Of a DNA stretch of 64,000 nucleotides, positions 16,213 to 25,245 are shown one piece after another (position 1 is the stretch's first letter; each line of letters opens with the position of its first letter). Both the position numbers and the translations under genes were made by a program. The notes beneath the pieces are model-generated. The model searched no databases and had not been told where the DNA came from. It saw only the letters and a list, made by a program, of their open reading frames with translations. The stretch is from Solimonas sp036405815 (lineage in GTDB: Bacteria; Pseudomonadota; Gammaproteobacteria; Nevskiales; Nevskiaceae). Location: assembly GCA_036405815.1 (NCBI GenBank), contig DASWWX010000043.1, positions 4,367 to 68,366 of the forward strand, in the 5' to 3' direction.

Positions 16213-17544
16213 TCAGTACCCCCAGCCCGCCAGTTCGGCCACGATGTCGCGATACAGCCCCAGACGGCTGAAGCGATAGTGGCGATTGTCCTCGCCATCG
16301 CAGCTCAGCGTGCCGTCGTGCATGCCCGGCACTCGTGTCGTGGCGTAGGCCATGTGATTCAGGCCCGGATGCGGACGTGCAGCATCCAGCGTCTGCCCAT
16401 CGACCCAGCGCGCGATCACCGGCGTGGCCGGCCCGGCCTCGCGCAGGCCGTACGTCGTGAACTTCTGCGAGTCGATCGAGATGTTGCCGTCGTTGTCGCC
16501 CTCCCGATTGACGACGATCGTCCAGTTGTCACGATTGGCGCCGTAGCAGGGATGGTCGATATCGCGGATATACGACGTGAAGGTCTGGTACAGCACCGGA
16601 TGCACCGGATCGTCCGGCAACGGGTACAAGGCATTGAAACTCGGCGCGCAATCGTCGCGCCGCGCCGGATCGCAGCTCATGTCGGTGCTGAGCAGCATGT
16701 AATGCATCGATAGCGCCACCGCCGATTCGCTGCCGTTGAGAATCAGCGCCTGATTCTGCTGCAGCGACAGCGCGGCAAAGGCCGCATCGATCGCGGGCGA
16801 GCGGCAATCGGGCGTCAGGCAGCCGGCGGCGAACAGATCAAGATAAAAATCCGCCTGCGCCGTGCCCTTGTTGGCGCCGGCCATCGAGGTCCAGCTCGCG
16901 ATGTGCCGGTGCATCAACTCACCGCTGAATTCATTGCGCACAGCCGCAAGCATGTAACGCGAGTCCGGGCAGCCCTGCGAATGACAGATCACGTTGAACT
17001 GCAAGCCGCGGCGGCAGCCGTCCTCGTCGGCGAAGCCGCTGCGCGCCCGCAACGCGGGCTGCGCACAGTAGTCGAGCGTTGCCGCATGCACGCCGTCCAC
17101 CACCTCGGGATCAGCGCCTTCGCACAACAACGCCGACAAGGTCGCGCCCGCACATTTCCTGTACAGCAGTTGCCCGCGGTTCTGGTGCGAGCCATAGGCG
17201 ATCTTGTTCGGCTGATAGACCACGGCGCCGCCGGCCTCGAGCATGCGCTTGACGCCGTAGACATCGAACTGGCCGTCGGACTGCAGCGACTCGCCGCGAA
17301 ACGACTGTTCGGCGGTCACCGAGAATGGATGCGACAGCAGGATCGGCCAGCGCGTCGCCACCGACCGTCCCTCGCCGCTCGGCGGTGGCGCACGGAAGCT
17401 GCCGTCGGGGCCGTAACCGACCGGCAGCTCGCGCGCCGCCGTTGGCGGTTCGACGCGGCCTGTCGCAGCCGGCGGCGTGCTGTCGCAGGCCGTGACGCTG
17501 CCGGCCACCAGCAGCATGCCCACCCATCCTCTCAGCCCGTTCAT
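16213..17544 (-). CDS. Lipase-like alpha/beta hydrolase lipoprotein
   Basis: A 443-residue protein starting at 17544. The N-terminus (MNGLRGWVGMLLVAGSVTAC) is a lipoprotein signal with lipobox VTAC, so it should be lipid-anchored. 'ILLSHPFSV' early on resembles the oxyanion strand of bacterial lipases. The nucleophile elbow reads NVICHSQGCPDSRY: the Ser in H-S-Q-G is in place, but the first Gly of G-x-S-x-G is Cys. A 'PHPGLNHMAYATTRVPGMHD' segment near the end may hold the catalytic His. It resembles triacylglycerol lipases of Gram-negative bacteria. It lies 59 bases after the M28 peptidase gene, in the same direction. Confidence 0.75.
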   Translation of the reverse strand: MNGLRGWVGMLLVAGSVTACDSTPPAATGRVEPPTAARELPVGYGPDGSFRAPPPSGEGRSVATRWPILLSHPFSVTAEQSFRGESLQSDGQFDVYGVKRMLEAGGAVVYQPNKIAYGSHQNRGQLLYRKCAGATLSALLCEGADPEVVDGVHAATLDYCAQPALRARSGFADEDGCRRGLQFNVICHSQGCPDSRYMLAAVRNEFSGELMHRHIASWTSMAGANKGTAQADFYLDLFAAGCLTPDCRSPAIDAAFAALSLQQNQALILNGSESAVALSMHYMLLSTDMSCDPARRDDCAPSFNALYPLPDDPVHPVLYQTFTSYIRDIDHPCYGANRDNWTIVVNREGDNDGNISIDSQKFTTYGLREAGPATPVIARWVDGQTLDAARPHPGLNHMAYATTRVPGMHDGTLSCDGEDNRHYRFSRLGLYRDIVAELAGWGY

Positions 17545-17603
17545 GACCGGACCCGGCCGCTCATGCTGCTCATGCTGGGCCCATCGCAGATGACGATTGC
17601 GCT

Positions 17604-19187
17604 TCAAGGATTGAACAGCGGCGACTTGATCGGAATACCGATCAGCGGTGTCGGCGTCGCATCGATCGCATCGATCACCTCGATGAACGTCTTCGCCACC
17701 GGTACCAGTTGGTCTTGCGCCACCTTGTCCAGCGTGTCTTCCGCGTCGTACAGGTAGTTTGGCCCCGAGATCAGCGTCGCCGTCGGGATGCCCTGCAGGC
17801 AGAAACCGTTGGAGTCCGCCGGAATGCCGATGCTCAGGCACAAGGGGTGCGCGTTGAGCACCGCGGTGCGACGCAGATCGTTCTTGATCACGGCGCCGAT
17901 CAGCACCGCCTTCAAGGTCGGCCCCAAGGTATCGAAGATGCCGCGCAGCTCGCTCTGTCCGGTGATCTCCAGCTTGTCGTCGGCGCCTTTCACACCCTGC
18001 TTGGCGATGTGCTCGAGCGTGACGTTGGCAACGATCTTGTACGGGCTGTCCGGATTGAAGATGTACTGGTTGAAGAACTCGCCGTGGCCCTGGTAGCCGG
18101 TGAAGTGGCTGTCGAAGGTCACGAACATCATTGTCTTCTGCCGCGACTCGGGCGGCTGCGAGGCAAAGTACTGCGCCTGCGCCAGCACCGAGGCCGTGCC
18201 GCTCGCGTCTTCCACCGCGCCGTCCCAGACCGAATCGTGATGCGACTGCACCATGATCGTGTCCGTGCTCTTGCCCGGCAGAAAGCCGACCACGCTGCGC
18301 GACATCGCGCGCCGGTTCACGCCCTCCATCACCAGCTTGGCCTTGGCATCCGGCTGCTTCGCCATCAGCGACCGCAGCCGTTCGCCCTCCTTGCGCGTGA
18401 CCCAGAGCCCCGGAATCTTGATCTTGGTCGAGCCGTAGTGCTCGTTGTAATACTGGTTCGAGTCGAAGTAGTCGGTGAGTACGCCGATGAACCCGACCGC
18501 GCCAGCGTCCATCACCGCGTTGGCCACGTTGGCCAGCGTGCTCTGATACGGATTGGCGACAAAGAAGCTGGGTTCGACGATGCTCAGCGTCGGGTCCCAG
18601 ATGAACTCGGTCGCCAGCGCGAACAGCGCCGGCGGTGTCAGGAACTTCAGGTCGAACACCGCAATCTTGCCCTCCAGATTGCCCGGCACCAAGCCCAGGC
18701 CGATATCGACCAGCTCCGCATTCAGGCCCTCCGGCCCGGTGGAGAAGACCTTGGCCTCGTCCGGCGTGATGAACGAGTGGGCCATCGGAAAGACGTCGAT
18801 CGGCTCGTTGCCCACATGAAGGCTCGCGTGCTCGGCATGCCAGGACCAGGAATCCGCCAGCAGGTAGTGCACGTTCTCCAGACCCAGCGCCTCGAACTGG
18901 CATTTCACGAACGCCGAAGCCTGATAGCCCGCTGGCGTGCCAGTGCGGCGATAGCCGAAACCCACCAGGGTCTCGATCCATCCGAAGATGCGCTCGGTGC
19001 TCGGCAGGCCCTGAGCCTCGGCACGTGTGTCGCGGGCGCACGGCGCTGCCGTCGCCGGCGCCATCACCGGCTCGGCCGACAGCCCGCCGCCGACGCCGGG
19101 GGAACCCGGTGACGGACGATCACTGCTGCCACAGGCCGCCACCAACACCGCGACGGCGATGGCCGTCAGATACGTCTTCAACCGCAT
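17604..19187 (-). CDS. M28-family zinc peptidase, lipoprotein
   Basis: A 527-residue protein with a lipoprotein signal (lipobox VAAC at residues 16-19). It has the M28 architecture: an inserted PA-like region around residues 150-260 ('GKIAVFDLKFL' onwards), then the metal-binding core. 'MVQSHHDSVWDGAVEDASGTASVL' supplies the His and Asp ligands, and later motifs follow in 'MFVTFDSHFTGYQGHGEFF'. The usual E-E of the third motif is less clear, since the region reads FDSHFTGYQG, so activity should not be assumed. It is probably a periplasmic or surface aminopeptidase-like protein. It precedes the lipase gene. Confidence 0.78.
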   Translation of the reverse strand: MRLKTYLTAIAVAVLVAACGSSDRPSPGSPGVGGGLSAEPVMAPATAAPCARDTRAEAQGLPSTERIFGWIETLVGFGYRRTGTPAGYQASAFVKCQFEALGLENVHYLLADSWSWHAEHASLHVGNEPIDVFPMAHSFITPDEAKVFSTGPEGLNAELVDIGLGLVPGNLEGKIAVFDLKFLTPPALFALATEFIWDPTLSIVEPSFFVANPYQSTLANVANAVMDAGAVGFIGVLTDYFDSNQYYNEHYGSTKIKIPGLWVTRKEGERLRSLMAKQPDAKAKLVMEGVNRRAMSRSVVGFLPGKSTDTIMVQSHHDSVWDGAVEDASGTASVLAQAQYFASQPPESRQKTMMFVTFDSHFTGYQGHGEFFNQYIFNPDSPYKIVANVTLEHIAKQGVKGADDKLEITGQSELRGIFDTLGPTLKAVLIGAVIKNDLRRTAVLNAHPLCLSIGIPADSNGFCLQGIPTATLISGPNYLYDAEDTLDKVAQDQLVPVAKTFIEVIDAIDATPTPLIGIPIKSPLFNP

Positions 19188-19288
19188 GGAATGCTCCTCG
19201 GATCCTTGTGGACGGATCTCAATTCATGAAATGACGCTGCGTGATGCGCCGGCAGTCGCTTTCGTTGCGGCGCCGGTTCAAAAGACCG

Positions 19289-19681
19289 CTACGTCGGGTG
19301 ATGACTGAACTGCTGGGCCGTGTCGCCGATCGCATACCAGTCCGGCTTCTCGGCCACGAACTCATGGAACCGGTTCCGCACCTGCGGATCGTCGTCCAGA
19401 CAGTTGGCGGCGATGGGAATCGTGGCCGCCGTCGAATCCAGCTCCCCGACCGCCGTGCCGCAACGGCGGCAGAACGAGCGCGTGTACGGGTACGGCGCTT
19501 CGGGCCGATAGTGCGCGAGTTGATCGCGGCCGGCGGTAATGGTGAGCGTCTGCATATTGACGAAGACAAACGTGCTGGCGCCGAGCTTGCGACACCGTGT
19601 GCAATGGCACGTACCCATCATTGTCGGCGGCTCCGACAGTTCAAAGGTGATGGCGCCGCAGCAACAGCTTCCCCTGATCAT
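19289..19681 (-). CDS. GFA-family (CENP-V/GFA zinc-binding) protein
   Basis: A 130-residue protein. The start at ATG 19681 is chosen because GAGGAG precedes it; upstream in-frame codons lack a site. It has the GFA pattern of zinc-binding cysteines: GSCCCGAITFEL, CHCTRCRKLGAS and SFCRRCGTAVGEL. The family is named after glutathione-dependent formaldehyde-activating enzyme, but most members have no proven activity. It is divergent from the second AraC regulator gene 121 bases away. Confidence 0.88.
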   Translation of the reverse strand: MIRGSCCCGAITFELSEPPTMMGTCHCTRCRKLGASTFVFVNMQTLTITAGRDQLAHYRPEAPYPYTRSFCRRCGTAVGELDSTAATIPIAANCLDDDPQVRNRFHEFVAEKPDWYAIGDTAQQFSHHPT

Positions 19682-19767
19682 CCCCGCCTCCTCGATGTTC
19701 TCACTGCTTCGGGTGCGGCGATTCTGGTCGAGTGCCATGACGGCGCGCGCCTCATTTCCCGACGATT

Positions 19768-19795
19768 TTGCATTCATTTTCCGCCAGCCTAGACT
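19768..19795 (+). promoter_or_regulatory. Possible promoter of the second AraC-family gene
   Basis: TTGCAT (19768-19773), a 16-base spacer and TAGACT (19790-19795) lie directly upstream of the ATG at 19802. If used, transcription would start within a base or two of the start codon, giving a leaderless message; no ribosome-binding site is visible. This is weak evidence based on spacing alone. Confidence 0.35.
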
Positions 19796-19801
19796 GCCGC
19801 C

Positions 19802-20872
19802 ATGAAACTCAAGCCGCATACGACCATTCCCCCGACGGTGCCGGTCAGCTATGTGCTGCTGATGCTCGATATCGCCACCGATCACGGCCTGGATCGCGCG
19901 CGCTTGATCGAGGAGCACCGGCTGTCGAGCGACGTGCTGCAACGTCCGGACGGCCGCATCGATTTACTCGAGGAGTACATGCCGCTGTGCCGCCGGTTGC
20001 TGCATCTGACCGGCGAGCCGGCGCTGGCCTACGAGTTTGGCCTGCGCGCCACCCTGACCACGCACGGCATCTTCGGCTATGGCCTGATGAGCCAGCCGAC
20101 ATTGGGACACGTCTTCCGCTTCGCCAACCGCTACAGCTCGGTGCTGCGCATGCCGGCGTGGAACATCCGCTTCGTCACCGAGGCGCCGTATGCGGTGATG
20201 GAAGCGCGCGAGTCGGTCTCGCATGGCGCGCTGCGCAACTTCTCCTGCGAGCAGTTGCTGGTCGGCACCTGGTCGATCGTGCGCGGCCTGCTGCCGCAGC
20301 AATGCAGCGGACTGGAGCTGCTGTTCGACTTTCCCGAGCCGGCGTACTACGCGCGCTACCGGGACCGCATGCCGATCTGCCATTTCGGCACCGATGTCAC
20401 GCAGATGCGCGTGCCGATCGACTACCTCGACATCCCGCTGCAGACCGCCGACAGCGGTTCGGCCACTTTCGCGGAGCAGGTCTGCGAACGTGAACTGAAT
20501 CTGCTGGGTCACAGCCGCGACGTGGTCAACCAGGTTCGCGCCGCGCTGATGCATACGCCGGACGGCTATCCGACGCTGCACACCGTCGCACAACGGTTGT
20601 TTCTGTCGTCGCGCACGCTGGAGCGACAGCTGTCAGAGCGCGGCAGCAGCTTTCGCCGCCTGCTGTCGGAGGCGCAGAACCGCGACAGCCAGGCCCTGCT
20701 GCTCGAACCCCACCTGACGCTCAGCGACGTCGCACAGCGTCTCGGCTACAGCTCGCTGGCCAATTTCGCACGCGCATTCCGCGCCTGGAACGGACGCTCG
20801 CCGAGCGAGTACCGCGCGCGAAATCTGAAAGACAGCAAGATCGCGCCAAGGGCGCGCCGTCTACGCCGCTGA
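19802..20872 (+). CDS. AraC-family transcriptional regulator
   Basis: A 356-residue OruR-type AraC regulator, similar in plan to the one at 4887-5948. The N-terminal domain (about 10-210) carries 'ALAYEFGLRATLTTHGIFGYGL'. The C-terminal DNA-binding domain has 'YPTLHTVAQRLFLSSRTLERQL' and 'TLSDVAQRLGYSSLANFARAF' with the closing 'GRSPSEYR'. Its target is unknown. Its 3' end overlaps the end of the convergent DUF1330-like gene by 12 bases, so the six-gene GST/MBL run is a candidate target. Confidence 0.88.
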   Translation: MKLKPHTTIPPTVPVSYVLLMLDIATDHGLDRARLIEEHRLSSDVLQRPDGRIDLLEEYMPLCRRLLHLTGEPALAYEFGLRATLTTHGIFGYGLMSQPTLGHVFRFANRYSSVLRMPAWNIRFVTEAPYAVMEARESVSHGALRNFSCEQLLVGTWSIVRGLLPQQCSGLELLFDFPEPAYYARYRDRMPICHFGTDVTQMRVPIDYLDIPLQTADSGSATFAEQVCERELNLLGHSRDVVNQVRAALMHTPDGYPTLHTVAQRLFLSSRTLERQLSERGSSFRRLLSEAQNRDSQALLLEPHLTLSDVAQRLGYSSLANFARAFRAWNGRSPSEYRARNLKDSKIAPRARRLRR

Positions 20873-21757
20873 GGCCACCGGCGCCCCGCTGACGGTCGTG
20901 GCGACCACCAAGCCCTGCCCGTAGTCGTCCAGCCCTGCCGCACGATGATGCAGCGCCGCGCGATAGCGGCGCAGCGAGGTCATGCGCTTGAACCCGGCGC
21001 GACCCGGATACTCGACCAGCACGAACTCGTGCCAGGCATCGGCGGCTGGATCACCTTCGTTACCGACCAGCACCTGCTGATAGCGGCTGACGAAGAGCGC
21101 ACGCGCGCCGAGGCTGTGCAAGGTCAGAAACGCAATCTTGCCGTAGCGGTAATACGCCGCCTTCCCGGAAATTGGAGCCGCGTCGCGATCGCCGGGCGAA
21201 TACCGCGCCTGTTCGCGAAACCGCAGCCAGTTGACCATGACGATCGGCGCCAGCGGCGCCGGATGCGCCAGGAAGGTCTCGTAGTTCGCCTGCGACGGCA
21301 TGATCGAGGTGCCGATGCCGGGCTCCGGCGTCGAGTCCTCGCTGTTGTCGAAGAACGGCCAGCGCGGCAGCACCCGCGCCATCAGGGCAATCACGCGGCG
21401 CGCGGCGCGCGGCTGCTCCGACAGTACCGTGATTCGCAAGGCGTCGAGGTCCTCGAACAACGCAGCGTGCTCCGGACTGTTCACGCAGGCCAGCGCGGCC
21501 GCTCGCGTCGGAAAGTGCAGGCAGGCGCCGATGCCGATCTCCGGCAAGCGGCCAATCAGCACCTGCTCATCGCGACCCGACCATCGCAACTCGCCGCCGT
21601 GCCGCCCGGCCCGCTGCGCCAGCGCCTTCAGGCGACCGAGGTCCGCCTGCTCGCCGCGTGCAGCGAACTGCACAAACAGTACGACCGGGCGCTGGCCGGG
21701 ACGCGACGTGTAGACGGCCAGCTGCGCCGCACTGGGGCTGTGGAGATTCGGATTCAT
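20861..21757 (-). CDS. Two-domain DUF1330-like protein
   Basis: A 298-residue protein starting at ATG 21757, whose ATGA overlaps the stop of the upstream GST gene. The C-terminal half has the DUF1330-like (dimeric alpha-beta barrel) signature: 'IVMVNWLRFREQARY', 'ISGKAAYYRYGK' and 'HEFVLVEYPGRAGFKRM'. The N-terminal half ('VVLFVQFAA', 'ACLHFPTRAAALACV') looks like a diverged second copy of the same fold. A single-domain homologue lies at 33190-33666, also beside a large GST gene. Function is unknown. It is the last gene of the run 26317-20861. Confidence 0.6.
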   Translation of the reverse strand: MNPNLHSPSAAQLAVYTSRPGQRPVVLFVQFAARGEQADLGRLKALAQRAGRHGGELRWSGRDEQVLIGRLPEIGIGACLHFPTRAAALACVNSPEHAALFEDLDALRITVLSEQPRAARRVIALMARVLPRWPFFDNSEDSTPEPGIGTSIMPSQANYETFLAHPAPLAPIVMVNWLRFREQARYSPGDRDAAPISGKAAYYRYGKIAFLTLHSLGARALFVSRYQQVLVGNEGDPAADAWHEFVLVEYPGRAGFKRMTSLRRYRAALHHRAAGLDDYGQGLVVATTVSGAPVASAA

Positions 21758-22941
21758 TTGGAGTCGTCGATCGGCGGTTGCGGCAAATCCCACGGGGTTC
21801 CCTGCATGACACGCAATCCGAACCAGCGGGCGCCGGGATAGCGCTGCGCCAGCGGCAACTGGAACTCGGCGTCCAGACCCGCGGGCACGTCGGTCGCAGT
21901 TCGCAGCCAGTCCGAGACGCCGCTGTCCGTCAGCCGCGACAGCACCGACTGCTGTGCATCCGCACTCAAGGCACGCCAGGCCTTGAGCAGTTGCTCGCGA
22001 CAGGCCACGCGGTACCGCACCACCGGCACGCGCGGGTACGCGGCGCGCGACAAACGCAGGTCAAAACGCCTGACGCCGTTGGCATAGGCCTGGGCGTTGG
22101 CGTCGAGATACGGCAGATAGTCGCGCCCGATCTCGGCAAACACGGCATCCCACGCGGGCGCATCGAAATGCTCGAACGCAGACACGCCGGTCGTTTCGGC
22201 GCGTGCATTCCAGAGGCGCGCCACCCAGGCATAGACGGCCGGCGCGGTATCGACCATCTGCTTGGCCGAGTGTGGATCGAGCGCGAAGTGGCGGAACATC
22301 GAGGCGAAGAACCCGAAATCGACGATGCTCGGACGCGAACCCAGCAGGAACGGTCGGTCGCGCAGCAACGCGCCGAGCTGCTCGAGTGTGCGGGCATAGA
22401 TGGCCTGCACCTCGTGCTCGTTATGGGGCCGCACCCCATCGCCGCGGACGTAGACGAAATACTGGCGCCAGCGCATGAACCAGCCCAGCAGCGCCGACGA
22501 ATGCCAGGTACCAGCGGACAGGTCGCGGCCAAGACGGCGGCGCAGCAGGCCGTGCGAATCGCCGAAGTTCCAGCGGTAGTACATCGCCGGACGCCACAGC
22601 CATTCGTCCGCGTAGTCCTCGACCAGCAACGCGAGAAAGCGCTGCGCCGGGTCGTCCGGGTAGATCGACGGCGCACCGTGCCGCGCATCGAGCCAGGCGA
22701 TCATCGGCGTCGTGTCCTTGAGCCAGCGCCCGTCCGGGCACTGCATGCACGGCACCTTCATGAAGCCGGTGGCCGGCAGGATGGTCCGGTACATCACCCG
22801 CGTGTTGATCTCGACGCGCCGGTGCGCAATCCCCGCATAGCGCAGGTAGGCCTCCAGCTTGCCGCTGTAGTAGGAAACGTCGGAGACGTAGGCGGTGTAC
22901 ATCGCAGCGGCGTCCGCCGCCGCTTCAGGCGGGGGCGACAT
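21754..22941 (-). CDS. Large GST-like protein (395 aa)
   Basis: Residues about 14-95 form a GST N-terminal domain: 'YVSDVSYYSGKLEAYLRY' (with S and Y near the usual catalytic position), 'GFMKVPCMQCPDGRWLKDTT' with the cis-Pro, and 'MIAWLDAR'. The helical domain extends far beyond a normal GST (395 versus about 220 residues) and includes 'RPAMYYRWNF', shared with the neighbours. 'LGSRPSIVDFGFFASM' is the GST_C motif. It overlaps the start-side neighbour gene (22925-24037) by 17 bases. It is one of four such proteins in this window; the substrate is unknown. Confidence 0.8.
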   Translation of the reverse strand: MSPPPEAAADAAAMYTAYVSDVSYYSGKLEAYLRYAGIAHRRVEINTRVMYRTILPATGFMKVPCMQCPDGRWLKDTTPMIAWLDARHGAPSIYPDDPAQRFLALLVEDYADEWLWRPAMYYRWNFGDSHGLLRRRLGRDLSAGTWHSSALLGWFMRWRQYFVYVRGDGVRPHNEHEVQAIYARTLEQLGALLRDRPFLLGSRPSIVDFGFFASMFRHFALDPHSAKQMVDTAPAVYAWVARLWNARAETTGVSAFEHFDAPAWDAVFAEIGRDYLPYLDANAQAYANGVRRFDLRLSRAAYPRVPVVRYRVACREQLLKAWRALSADAQQSVLSRLTDSGVSDWLRTATDVPAGLDAEFQLPLAQRYPGARWFGLRVMQGTPWDLPQPPIDDSK

Positions 22942-24037
22942 GGAGCGTGAGACGCTTGAGCCGCGGCATGCGAATCGTCATGGCCGCGCCGCCGCCCCAA
23001 TCCGCAAGCCACGCGTCGACGGGCACGCGCGCCGGCAGCGGTAGCGCGGTGTAGGCGTCGAGCACCCGCTGCGCCATCCACAGGCTGTAAGGCCGCGCGG
23101 CGATCTTGAACGGCCGACCCAGCTGAGGGATCTCGACGATATCCAGCGCGCGGCGATACCCGCGCCCGGGCTGCAGCGAGGGCGTGGCACGCTCCACCGC
23201 GTCGCGCGTCGCCAGCAGATAGGGCCAGAACTCGCCAAAGATCGAATCGAACACCGGCCGCAGTGTGTCCGGCACTTCATCGTCGGGCAGGAACTCGCCA
23301 TCCGCCGACACCGATGTTGATGCGGGCGGATGCAGCATGCGCTGCACCCACGCGGCCAGATGCGGACGCGATGCCATCAGCGCACGCACCGGGTACGGAT
23401 CGCGGCCCAGATGCGCGTACAGCGGCCCGATCAAGCCATAGTCGCCCAGACACGGACGCGCGCCCAGCAGATAGGGATAGCGCGCGAAATGGGTGTCGAG
23501 CGCATCACAACGCGCTTGCGTCCAGGCTTCGATGATCGCGGCCTGCTGCGCATTCACGCCCAGACCGGGCAGAAAGCTGCGCATCGCGCCGGCGGCCTTG
23601 GCGATCAGCTTGTTCTTCAGAAAGCGGGGCGCAAACGGCAGCAGATTGTCGCCACCTTCCGTCTGGAAGATCTCGTGGAAGTTCTCGGGGAAGTTCCAGC
23701 GGTAATGCATCGCGCTCGGCAACCAGAATTCGTCGCCCCAGGCTTCAAGCAGGTAGGCGGCGATATGCTGCTTCGGCGTGACCGGAACGACGGGCGCCTG
23801 CGGAAAGCGGGATTCCAGGACATCGATGATGTGCGAGGTGTCCTGCAACCACTCGCCTTCCGGCGTCACCACCACCGGCATCACCTGGGCGCCGGTGCGG
23901 CGCTTGATCTCGCGCATCTCCCACAGGTTGATGCGCTTCTCGCGAAACGCGATGCCCTTGTGGCGCAGATAGGCACGCACCTTGCCGCTGTACAGCGACA
24001 ACTCCCATCCGTAGAGCCGATACGGCGCCGGGCTCAT
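22925..24037 (-). CDS. Large GST-like protein (370 aa)
   Basis: The N-terminal thioredoxin-like domain begins 'RLYGWELSLYSGKVRAYLRH', followed by 'AQVMPVVVTPEGEWLQDTSHIIDVLE' with the cis-Pro and acidic glutathione contact. 'SAMHYRWNFPENFHEIF' and 'LGARPCLGDYGLIGPLY' are shared with the paralogues at 21754 and 33771. The C-terminal 150 residues extend past the usual GST fold and contain 'RPFKIAARPYSLWMAQRVLDAY'. It is cytoplasmic and in a same-strand run of GST genes, with 70 bases to the upstream GST at 24108-24794. Confidence 0.82.
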   Translation of the reverse strand: MSPAPYRLYGWELSLYSGKVRAYLRHKGIAFREKRINLWEMREIKRRTGAQVMPVVVTPEGEWLQDTSHIIDVLESRFPQAPVVPVTPKQHIAAYLLEAWGDEFWLPSAMHYRWNFPENFHEIFQTEGGDNLLPFAPRFLKNKLIAKAAGAMRSFLPGLGVNAQQAAIIEAWTQARCDALDTHFARYPYLLGARPCLGDYGLIGPLYAHLGRDPYPVRALMASRPHLAAWVQRMLHPPASTSVSADGEFLPDDEVPDTLRPVFDSIFGEFWPYLLATRDAVERATPSLQPGRGYRRALDIVEIPQLGRPFKIAARPYSLWMAQRVLDAYTALPLPARVPVDAWLADWGGGAAMTIRMPRLKRLTLHVAPA

Positions 24038-24107
24038 GTCAGGCTCCGCGGGGATCGAACGACGCTATGCACGCGACGCCGCCAGCACCTGCCTTCAGCG
24101 CGCCGCC

Positions 24108-24794
24108 TCACTTCTGCAGCATCGTCTGCGCGCCTTTGACGAAGGCCTTGGCTGCGTCCGATTCCTTGCCGTCCATCGACGGCAGCTTGACCGGCACTTC
24201 GATGCCCTTCAGACAGGCCGGACGCGCGACCATTGCATCGCGCCAGCGCTTCAGGTGATCGAGGCCCTCGACATTGACGCCGGACCACTTGTAGGTGCGC
24301 ACCCATGCCCAGTTGGCGATATCGGCGATCGAGTAGTCGCCGGCCAGCCACTCGTGATCGGCGAGGTGGCGGTCGAGCACCTGGAACAGGCGACGGCATT
24401 CGTTCTGGTAGCGATCGATCGCCGGCTGGATCTTCTCGGGGAAGTAGCGGAAGAACACGTTGGCCTGGCCCATCATCGGGCCGATGCCGCTCATCTGGAA
24501 CATCAGCCACTGCATCACGATCGAGCGACCCTTGACGTCCTGCGGCATCAGCTTGCCGGTCTTCTCGGCCAGGTAGACCAGGATCGCCCCCGATTCGAAC
24601 ACGGCGAAGTTGTCGTTGTCGGTATCGACGATCGTCGGAATGCGTCCGTTCGGATTGAGCTTCAGATAGTCCGGCTTCTTCTGCTCGCCACGCATCAGGT
24701 CGATGGCATGCACCGTGTACGGCAGCGCCAGCTCTTCCAGCGCAATGGAAACCTTGTGGCCGTTGGGCGTGGAGGCAGTGTAGAGCTCGATCAT
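24108..24794 (-). CDS. Glutathione S-transferase, Ure2p/YfcG-like
   Basis: A 228-residue protein starting at ATG 24794. 'MIELYTASTPNGHKVSIALEE' has the T-P-N-G-x-K-V pattern of nu-class (YfcG/YghU, Ure2p-like) GSTs. 'NPNGRIPTIVDTDNDNFAVFESGAILVYLAEK' is the glutathione-binding stretch with E-S-G-A. The length is normal. Nu-class enzymes act as disulfide-bond oxidoreductases or organic hydroperoxidases. It is third in the minus-strand run, after the MBL and DUF2147-like genes. Confidence 0.9.
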   Translation of the reverse strand: MIELYTASTPNGHKVSIALEELALPYTVHAIDLMRGEQKKPDYLKLNPNGRIPTIVDTDNDNFAVFESGAILVYLAEKTGKLMPQDVKGRSIVMQWLMFQMSGIGPMMGQANVFFRYFPEKIQPAIDRYQNECRRLFQVLDRHLADHEWLAGDYSIADIANWAWVRTYKWSGVNVEGLDHLKRWRDAMVARPACLKGIEVPVKLPSMDGKESDAAKAFVKGAQTMLQK

Positions 24795-24846
24795 GGTCGG
24801 CAGTCTCGAAGAGGTGGAAAGAAGGCGACGGTGGTCGCGCGGCGGC

Positions 24847-25245
24847 TCATGGTACGCGGCTCCAGCGCACGCGGCGCTGGCCCGACCAGGTGGATACCAG
24901 CAGGCTGAATCGGCCATCGGCGTCGCGCACGATCTCGACGTCCCGCTCCCGATCATGGCGGGACGCGCACCGCGCGCCGCACCAGCGTGCGCGGTCCGCG
25001 TCGTACCGCAGATCGCGGATGACATGCGCACCGATCGCATCCGCCTCGCGGGCATGCGCGACGATGCGGCCCTGATACAGATTCAAGCCCTGCGCCCGAA
25101 TCTCGACGACGGCATCGGGCGCATCCGCGCCCTGCCAGCGTCCGAGCACGGCGTCCGCCGCAACCGTCGCGGCCACCGGATGGGCCAGCGCCAGCGTCAG
25201 TACCGGGCCCAGCCACGCAAAGCGAGGATCCAGGCTCTCAGCCAC
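24847..25245 (-). CDS. Small DUF2147-like exported protein
   Basis: A reading frame of 132 residues from a GTG at 25245, overlapping the end of the MBL gene by 8 bases. The first 30 residues contain a hydrophobic stretch (LGPVLTLALAHPVAATVAA) suited to a signal peptide. The mature start 'DAVLGRWQGADAPDAVVEIRAQG' resembles DUF2147, where a conserved 'G.W..' and an acidic strand precede 'G.I'. No ATG is available, so the start is uncertain. Function is unknown. Confidence 0.55.
   Translation of the reverse strand: MAESLDPRFAWLGPVLTLALAHPVAATVAADAVLGRWQGADAPDAVVEIRAQGLNLYQGRIVAHAREADAIGAHVIRDLRYDADRARWCGARCASRHDRERDVEIVRDADGRFSLLVSTWSGQRRVRWSRVP

Noticed and set aside
17545..19041. Extension of the lipase-like frame upstream through the M28 gene
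   Set aside because: The extension is an out-of-frame reading of the peptidase gene. The lipoprotein signal at 17544 marks the true start.
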